Positions 55,873 through 64,000 of a stretch of DNA of 64,000 nucleotides are shown here, piece by piece (position 1 is the stretch's first letter; each line of letters starts with the position of its first letter). A model generated the notes under the pieces. It was not told the origin of the DNA. It ran no database searches and saw only the letters and a program-made list of their open reading frames with translations. Where the stretch lies: positions 11,546,695 through 11,610,694 of the forward strand of contig CM021323.1 in NCBI GenBank assembly GCA_010645155.1. The letters are read 5' to 3'. Position numbers and translations under genes: made by a program. The stretch comes from Tigriopus japonicus. Taxonomy: Eukaryota > Arthropoda > Copepoda > Harpacticoida > Harpacticidae.

Positions 55873-58800
55873 AAGACGCTAATTTTGTAAATCAAGACGT
55901 GTGATGGAAACATTTTCAAATATACAACAGAACTCACACTTTACGTTTTCCACTCGTTTTGAGGTATTTTTGTTGATTCTGAGTCAAATTTGTGACCTAG
56001 AGGATCCTCAATGCCTATCTAGGTTGAGAGAATCTGTTTATTTTGACATTTGCTGCGAATGCGCAGGTGTTGTTGATTTTGACCATGTTTTGATCAAGAG
56101 TCCGTATTGTATTGGCGTTAGGCCGATCCACAGGGCGGATATACGGAAATTTTTGTTGGATGAGTTACAGCTGTTGAAGAGCCAAGGTTGCAGGTGAAAA
56201 CTTGATATTTCCGAAGATTATTACTTAAGTTGTGCCCAAGCAAACAACAAGTGACCCTGACTTCAACTTAGGGATGGGTGACAGCGGCAATTTTGCCCTC
56301 GACTCCGACACCGACACCGGCACCTATGCTGAAGTTGCCAATCAACGTCGTGGTGTCGACACTGACATAGATAGCGTGTTCCTTATAATTAAGTCAAACA
56401 AACTTTTTCTACGTTTTTCAAAAACTTTTGAAGCCTTAAAATGTCGGCACCAGAGACCTGGTGCTGATGCCGACACCGAAAGCCCAAAAAGTTGGTGTCA
56501 ACAACTTGGCACCGACACCGGCTTCTCGCCCACCCCTACTTCAACCCTTCAAACGAAACGAACTTGTTTGGACACAACTCCTTGGAACACGTCACAGCCA
56601 AAGGTCAGCTGGGGCCTGAAAATTGTCCAACAAAATGATAGGCCTGTCTGCCCCAGCGTCTCCTCTCTGTCAACTCTGTGGGCCGATCTGATTCTGCCTT
56701 CATTTCTCAAGTGTGACGAGTTTTCGATTGAAAATCGAGATTTCACTCGTTTAAAAATAATGCGATGGTGTCAGTCAACTACTTTTATGCCTTGATTACA
56801 TCTACTTATTTGAGATATAATAAAAAAGGTACACTTTCGTAGTTTAGTTGATATGCAAAGCAAATTGAATGGATATTTGCGGTATTTTGTGTTTCGTATT
56901 TTGTACCTGCCTGTTGCTTCTTTAATACTATGTGAGATCGCGGACATTGAGTCGTGCTGCGCAGGTGGACCGAAACTTGAAATGCTCAATGCTGTTAGAA
57001 AAAGAGATGATTCTGATATTTTTGGTGGCTACATGTGGTGTACCAATATTGCGACGGACCAACGTGTTTTAAAATGCGCTAAAAAGTACTCAGGCTTCCT
57101 GTAAGAGTGAAATAAAAAAACCAACTTTTCACCAAACCTCACATTTATGTCGGAGGGCCAGACCTAATCAGGGTTCAAACTTTATTTGTAGACCAATTTG
57201 AATCATCCCTCTTGTCTCGCTTGACTCAATGAACACGTAATTTACTTTTGAAAAATTGACATGGTTTTGATTTGAGCAAACTCATAAGCCGCTTTGATGA
57301 TCGGTATCGAAGGACGCACGTTTGGGATTTTTATGATTACCGCTCTGACCCTGAATTACCGTTCCGACGCGGCCAGCCGTCCAAACAAAAAGCGTCGTCT
57401 TGCTCTAGTCCAAAACAACAAGAGCAACTTACGAGAGGGAAAAACCAAAAGACCTTTCATGACTAGCATCAGAAGATGTTGAAGGATGGTAGAGGCAACC
57501 AATCAACAAACCCACCAATCGATCAACCATGGGAATCCGGACCAAAGCCAAGAAACAACTAGATTCTACACGCAAGCTTAAGTGAAAACATGTAAGAATG
57601 GGTGACACCACCAAACACCGACACCGTTCCAAAACATTTCGAGAAAAAATGCCACAGTATCAGAAACTTCAATTCTTAGAAAGATTCTTCACCTCTATAT
57701 CAGAATGACCCGATGGAAGTGAACAAAATGATATGCCATGGACAGAATCAAGGCTCAATGTGACCTACCCTATGCCATACTGTTGATGGATAAATCCCAG
57801 ATAATTGGAACTTTTTTTGATGAAAAGCTTACAAAATTTCCTTTTAACACCAATCTTCTTTGGACTATTCCATGATTCATCTGATTTCAATTGGCCTAAA
57901 TGGTTTATGGGGCCCTTAACGTCATCGCTGCTAAGTGTTGTTGAAGCGTCAAAAGTGATCTAATGTCCGCAAAATTGCTGCCTTGTTGTCATTGGTTGAG
58001 CGGGCTCAATTCTGAACCAATCCCTGACTTTGTTTAGATTAGTGACCTCACTGAATCGTTGGCTAATAGGGAGATCGTTTCATTACTATTCATAATTTTC
58101 TAATTGGGTTTCAAAAATCCTACTTTGTCCTACTTTGGTTCTGCAATCGTTCTTGCTTTTTAGAACTAATTTCCAATTTTAGCTCCGCATCAGTTTAAAG
58201 TATCAAAGCGTCAAACCTCAACAAAGGGTTTTTGGAACCCGTGTAGAAACTTAAGAATACTAATATGACATGGCCACCTTGAAAAATACTGCATATGGTG
58301 CGCCTCTTGTGGCCCATTTCAAAACATCAAACACAACAAACCGATCACACTTCATTGAGACACCCTTTAACGGATTGCGGCCTCAATCTATGGACGTTAG
58401 TCGGAGTCACTAGCATGCTACATAGACGCCGACACGACAGCTGACTTCAGGTTTGCCAGAAATAGTGGACGTAAAGCCATGCCATTGGGTCAAAATATAT
58501 GTGTTGTAGACGTGAAGTAATCAAATACAAGTGATCTTTTAATACATTAAATATAGGCAATGCCATTTTGAGCATGTTCAATCACTCTTGTTGGAGGTTA
58601 TAAGAATACCAAGTCTGAGTAAAGGCTTCAGACAAGTCAGAAACTTAAATCTAAAGAGAGCTGCCAAAGGTGGTATTTGAAAAATATTGAACACAAATTT
58701 CGTTGCTGCCCTAATCTAGACTAAAAAACAGAGCCACAACTACGTAAAACTAAGTTCATGCACTCAAATCACTCTGGAGTGATGGCTCCTTCCTGCAGTC

Positions 58801-59897
58801 GTTCGTTCATCTCGAACTTGTATCCATCAGATTGTATACAATCACCAAAACATGAAAATTGTGTTAATTACAATTCCTTTGATGGAGGATAAACTAAAAA
58901 AATGAAAATTGTGAAAATGTACTTTCCAACATTGTGATTTTAGTATTTAGTTTAGTTTAAGTTTCTTATAGTATTAGCACCATGATATATTGGAAAAAAC
59001 ACGATATGTTTTAATGATCTCAAAACGTACCAAAAATATCTCCTTCCTCTCATTAATTGAACATTACAAACGTACCTACGTTTGTATTTTTTCTTTAAGT
59101 TATTTACAAAGTTTTTAGGCACCACATCATTTTTATGAAAAGCTACAGAGATTCCTCTATCCTGACTATTAATGTGCATTTCATTTGTAGAACTGTTACT
59201 CTGTCATCATCAATATTTGTTACTTATTTTGGATTGAAACAAGCCATTTTAGTACTAAGAGACAACTCTCGAGTACAGAAGAAACAGTTTTTGAGATTTG
59301 TTGACAAGCCTTAAACGAGGACACAGCTGACGAGCGGATTTTTGTAAACATTCTCCGTGCGGTTGCCAATAGAGGTTGTGAAGAATTGATTGTTGTCTTT
59401 CGCTATGGACGCTGCCAAGACCTGCCGCGTAGAGGGCTAACAGAGAAATGCCACTTCAGGCCAGCCGCTTGATTAAAAACGGGCATTGAGTGTGGTAGCC
59501 TGGGATTGGGCCTGGTCCCCAACAAGTGTTCAAAAAAAGAGAGTGGCCCAGCAGCCCAGGCAGAAATTTGACGATTTTTGAATGTCTTTTTCATATCATT
59601 TTAGTATTAACAAAGTATTTTTCATCAAAGAATAATAATGAAAAAGTATCCATCTCCACTTGCATTGTAATTCGTTTCCAATTTTTCTTCTTTTTTACCT
59701 CAGAAATTCTTGATAGAAAAATTGCCTTTTTGTGAGGTTGGGATACTACATGTCCCTAATTTGCGCGTTATTGGATTGTACGCTGACGAGGAAACAAGAC
59801 AACAAAGACAACGTGGTTCGAAAAGTTTATTGAAGGATTTCAGTTCTTTTGATCTGTGATCTCTTGTTTTGTTGCGAATTAATACGTATCTGTAAAA
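55873..59897. other. Non-coding, repeat-rich stretch
   Basis: No gene recognised. Frames at 55901-56197, 56853-57104 and 57272-57482 carry no motif I can name. Contains the MITE 56269-56538. The last few hundred bases before 59898 should hold the promoter of the THAP gene. Confidence 0.45.
56269..56538. mobile_element. 270-bp hAT-like MITE, TSD CTTCAAC(T/C)
   Basis: The ends are TAGGGATGGGTGA and, inverted, TAGGGGTGGGCGA (11 of 13 match). Flanking octamers CTTCAACT (56261-56268) and CTTCAACC (56539-56546) match at 7 of 8. Near each end are GACACCGACACCGGC-type repeats in direct and inverted form. A reading frame across it (Asp/Thr-rich) is a by-product of these repeats. Confidence 0.75.
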
Positions 59898-62800
59898 ATG
59901 TCTTGTTCAGCAGTGAATTGCACTAATCGAGCGCCAATTTTCAAGATGTACCGGTTTCCCAAAGATCCTAGTATCCGAATGGTTTGGGAAACGAGAGTGA
60001 AGCGCGCCAATTGGAAACCAAATGAAAATTCGAGACTTTGTGAGGTAACTATCAAAACTTTACAGACCTATGATGTAAACCTTTTCATGACAAATCAAGT
60101 CTATTCCACAAAATTGGGGACATAAGCAGAACGATATTTTTTGGGAAGGGCATGATGGGACGATGGGAGGGAGGGGGCTGCGGATTCCTTACTGTCTGTG
60201 GGATTCGATGGGATTCCTTGTAAAAAATGAGCATTTAGTAACAAGCATGCAATTAACATTGATTTGATATGATATATGGTCTGCCAAATATTTAAATACC
60301 AAGTATTTGTAGAACTGTAGTTAGTATGATTTGAAGAATTGTAGTTATATGAAAGTATAACAAACTACCAAGTATTTAAAAATTTGTTTAACCTGGTGCA
60401 AAAGCTATATTAACTTCAGTCTCTGCGCAGAGCAATTTTGAGCTGTGGCGCCTTATAATTTTACACTTCAATGTCTACAAAATCTACGTAAAAGTTTGCT
60501 TCAAAATGTACAAACAAGAAGAAAAAAAACTTCAAAGTGATATATTTTTATTGATCAAGGCTTTCTTGGTTTTGCAGGAAATTCAAAGCTAGCCAACTGA
60601 AAATATCACCTCCGCAGCCTGTACTTGGTCTTTCACCTGTTTTTTTCAATTTCATTATTATCTTAATTATTTTCACAAGAAAACATGTTTCAGAAGAATT
60701 GAGGAAAAAATCTGAATGATTAATGCGCCATAGTGATTAACCAAAATGAACCAAACACATCAAAATATCTACAAATTTACTTGAACCTAATTTGACATTC
60801 ACAACCATAACCATTGTCATATATGAAAAAAACTGCGCCATCGATTGGTGCCAATTGAACTTCTATTGGTAAATCGGATAGGTGTCAGTTGTGTCTCCAA
60901 AAATGATCCATTGCCTCAAATTTGCGAAGCACACATTTAGAAAATCTGTCCACTTTGAGACAAAATCGTCAAATAACGGAATTGTAAAAAACATTAGTTC
61001 TAAGATATCTGGCTGATTTTTCAAATATTTTTATTTTAAAAATATGTATTTCTGAAACTTCCTCCCTCTCTAGCATTCGTTCTTCCAGGCCCTAAACATT
61101 ATCAAAACCTAACAAAACAAAAACTTTATTTCCGCAGGAACATTTCGAGGAAGACCATTTCTTGTTCGGCGTCGATGGGAGAAAACAAAAATTAAAGAAA
61201 GGTGCGGTTCCTACAGTGTTTTCGTACATGACAAAACCGCTTCCAAAGCCACGAAAATCGAGAAACCTAGACCAAGATTGTCCAGGTTCAAATGATCATC
61301 GGTGTCACAGGATCATGGACCACGAATACTTTCAAACCAATCCAGATTCTAGTGGCAAAAATGTCCGTCAAAGCACGATTTTTGAAGCATCAATTCCTCA
61401 AGAGGCGGATCAGATTGTTGTGTTGGAAGGTCTTGATGAGGAAGATATTGAAATGAATTATTCAGTCGAAGTTCACAATATCTGCCACAACTGCCACACA
61501 TTTGAAAATGAGGTAATTATCATATTACCTCCACACATAATGCACATTCTATTGGATCATATTTTAATGTTAAAGCCAGCAATCTAGACTACCAACGGCG
61601 TTTAATTTGGCTAGATAAGTCATTTTTGTGTTACAAAGACATTTGTGACCAGTTTTGAGATGAAGAGACAATACCGCATGTGCAATCAAGTTCTGTTAAT
61701 TAGGTCACGGGCCAAAAACTGAAATGTCACTTGGAAACATGTTTAGAAACAATTTTCTGATTTTTTCTTCTTTTTTTTCGTTCCTAAGTTTGTCGATGCT
61801 TGTCTGTACCTGAAATATTGACGAAATCTAATGAACCTTTGTTCTAGTTGGGTTTGAAAATTGAACGGCTTGATAGATTTTACTAATTTTAAGGCCATCA
61901 TCGACCGAAGTGTGCCTAACAATTATACTCAAGGAAATGTTCATAAATTTTTGTTTAAGCATGTTTTAAGTGACATTACGTAAGTTTTTGGCCCATGGCC
62001 TAATTAACAGAACTCGATTACATATGCGGCATTATCTCTTCATCTCAAAACTGGTCTCAAATGTCTTTGGAACTCAAAAATGACTTGTCCAGCCAAATTG
62101 AACGCCGGGTACTTTTTGATCTTTTGATTTTTTGTAAACAGTACCACCAATCACTTCCCAAAGATAACGTTGACCTTTGAGGCAACTAAGGCCTGAGCAA
62201 GTTCTTTTCCAACATGCACTTGTATGTTGTGGGAAATTTCGAAGATATGTTTTTCAAGATAATTTTTTTTATATTGTAACGACCCTCTCACTTCTACTGG
62301 TTTCTCGCTTCCCCCACCAATAAATCAGTTGATCTCACATCTATCACTCGTTCGGATGGTCTCTCAGCATGAAAGCCTCCGTCCTATGTTGGCATCCGCC
62401 ACACTATCGATGAATTTTAAAAAAATATGTCTTTGATCTTTCAGGCCAAAATGTGGAACACCAAGTTCAAAAAGCACGCTGAGTCCATTAAGATTTTGAG
62501 ACAGAAGTTAAGGATGGGAAAACAAACAATACAGCGAATGCAGAAGCGGGTGAGAGTAATGACGGCCCGACTTCACCAAGCACACGTTGGCTCATCGTCA
62601 ACGTTTCGAGAGGATCAAATTTCTTGCATGGAGAGGCAAAGCTTGACGACTTCAACATCTGACCATGGACTACGGTGGACAAACAAGAGTGTGAAGCAAG
62701 GCCTAAAGCTACGATTTGCGTGTGGGCAATCAGGGTACGATGCCCTCCTTAAGGAAAAGTTTCCCCTACCATCTATCCGGACGTTGCAAAGACGAACTCA

Positions 62801-64000
62801 AAATATTGACTTTGAGTCTGGAATCCTTCATGACGTATTCGCGCTTATGTCACTCAAGAGTGAATGTATGGCACCCCAAGATAAATTGTGTTGCCTTCTT
62901 TTGGACGAAATGGCCCTCACATCAGGGAAATTCTACGACCCCTCCTCTGATAGTCTCGTTGGTCATGTAACCTTACCAAATCATAGTGGTGATGCTTGCA
63001 AGGCCCTTGTTGTGATGTTAGGAGGCATTGCCACTCGTTGGAAGCAAACTGTTGCATACTACTACACTGGGAACAGCACAAATGGAGTAGTCTATGCCGA
63101 CATCATCAAGAAGGTCATCCACGAAGCATCGAAGATTGGACTTAAAGTTGTCGCCGTGACAAGTGATATGGGTGCCCCAAATCAAGCAATGTGGAAAGAA
63201 TTTGGTGTGAACGTTGGACGAGATTCAACTTGGACCACAAGCATACTAAATCCGTCTTGGGAAGGTGAGGCCCTCACATTCCTTGCTGATAGACCTCATC
63301 TCCTCAAGAACATCAGAGCGTCATTGGGTAACGAAAATGAATTTCGAATTCCAGAAGATATTCGAATCAAGGCTAATCTTCCATGTGGAAATGTATCCTT
63401 AAAACATGTCAAAGATCTTGTAGAACTTGATTCTAAGAATGAGTTGCGGCTTGTTCCAAAACTGGACATGAAAACTCTCGACCCAAGTCACTTTGATAAA
63501 ATGAAGGTGGGTGCTGCACTCAGAGTTTTGGATCACGCAACAGCGCATGCCCTTCGTTATTGCGTTGAATATCATGGATTTCCTCAAGAGTGTTTGGTGA
63601 CGGCTTGGTTCATCGACAAAATTCGTACGTGGTTTGACATTGTGTGCTCAAGATCAGCAACAATGGCTCTGTCCAAATGTAATGGGCAAAAGCACCACGA
63701 AGCAATACACCTATTGAGAGAAGTAAAGGATATTTTTATGAGAATGGAAATCGTCGGAAGGAGTGGTAAAATCAGCTGGAAACCAATTCAGACAGGATTG
63801 GTTATGACCACAATGTCAATCCTTGACCTTCAAGACTATCTCTTGAACGAAGAAGGATTCGACCTTATATTGTGCTCTCGCTTCAGTCAAGATGCTTTGG
63901 AAAATTTGTTTTCTGTTGTGCGATCCAAAAATCCAACACCAAACAGTCGTGAATTCAAATTCTATCTCCGAGCAATCGCGCTGGCACAATTCATGACGGA
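59898..64000 (+). CDS. THAP-domain P-element-type transposase / THAP9-like (runs off window)
   Basis: Three exons so far, all phase 0: 59898-60044, 61138-61512, and 62445 to the window end, still open. Together at least 692 aa. Exons 1-2 encode a C2CH THAP zinc finger: CSAVNC, RANW, SRLCE+EHF across the junction, and the closing GAVPTVF box. Exon 3 begins with a basic coiled coil (FKKHAESIKILRQKLRMG), then the P-element RNase-H-like core: CLLLDEM (first Asp), VAVTSDMGAPN (second Asp), an insert domain, WFIDKIRTWFD, and SRFSQDALENLFSVVR, with the C-terminal acidic residue and the P-element/THAP9 signature. No stop or frameshift is seen. It may be an active P-like transposon or a domesticated gene; the 3' end and any outer inverted repeats lie outside. 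Intron 2 contains a foldback element. Confidence 0.88.
61592..62109. mobile_element. Long-TIR foldback element with TA flanks, in the THAP gene intron
   Basis: 518 bp with about 150-bp inverted arms (61592-61741, 61961-62109) sharing GGCGTT(T/C)AATTTGGCT, CCAGTTTTGAGATGAAGAGA, TTCTGTTAATTAGG and GGGCCAAAAACT. TA dinucleotides flank both ends (61590-61591, 62110-62111), as for Tc1/mariner-like insertion. The interior is about 220 bp with no ORF. When transcribed in the intron it could fold into a long hairpin. Confidence 0.8.

Noticed and set aside
55901..56197. A 98-codon frame beside the retroelement
   Set aside because: Looked at as a possible gypsy-type RT lead-in, but the expected motifs are absent.

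Overview
This is animal nuclear DNA, most likely from a small-genome arthropod. I lean to a copepod-type crustacean, but that is inference from gene content and gene style. Coding sequence is spliced with short introns (many 64-100 bp), genes lie on both strands, and there are no operator, rRNA or CRISPR signals. Every recognisable gene is a metazoan family. Several large genes have no introns at all (ZFR, an OATP transporter, MTRF1L, TBC1D32). Two runs of N are assembly gaps (32609-32863 and 53390-53450).

Layout. 1-6.2 kb: AT-rich, no convincing gene, with foldback and 20-bp tandem repeats. 6.2-15.1 kb: an LC3-type ATG8 gene (+), a PINX1 homologue (-) and an intronless ZFR (-). 15.1-20 kb: non-coding, with a long-TIR transposon (17521-18629) holding a retroelement 3' end. 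20-30.6 kb: PLK1 (+), mitochondrial release factor MTRF1L (-), SASS6 (+) and an unrecognised gene (-). SASS6 intron 2 contains a decayed non-LTR retroelement, itself split by a hAT-like element. 30.6-37.6 kb: repeat-rich, with a gap, a retroelement 3' end and a 751-bp hAT-like element. 37.6-52.1 kb: OATP/SLCO (-), a coiled-coil protein (-), DNAL4 (-), ARL6IP4 (+), NAMPT (-), a small tail-anchored protein (+), TBC1D32/broad-minded (+) and a TTC12-like TPR protein (-). 52.1-59.9 kb: repeat-rich, with a second gap, a non-LTR copy cut by a 1141-bp hAT-like element, and a 270-bp MITE. 59.9 kb to the end: an apparently intact THAP-domain/P-element-type transposase gene (THAP9-like), running off the window.

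Genes and themes. Five genes act at centrioles, cilia or the mitotic apparatus (PLK1, SASS6, DNAL4, TBC1D32, TTC12-like) within about 32 kb. This may be chance. Neighbouring genes often converge with stop codons only 66-71 bp apart, and poly(A) signals imply overlapping 3' ends. The small membrane-protein ORF ends 23 bp before the TBC1D32 start on the same strand, so one dicistronic or trans-spliced unit is possible.

The most distinctive observations are: a set of non-autonomous TIR elements whose 8-bp (or 11-bp) target duplications can be read directly, two of which carry inverted arrays of short subterminal motifs; an LC3 whose reading frame ends exactly at the lipidated glycine, so ATG4 priming would not be needed; and the intact THAP/P-element-like gene.
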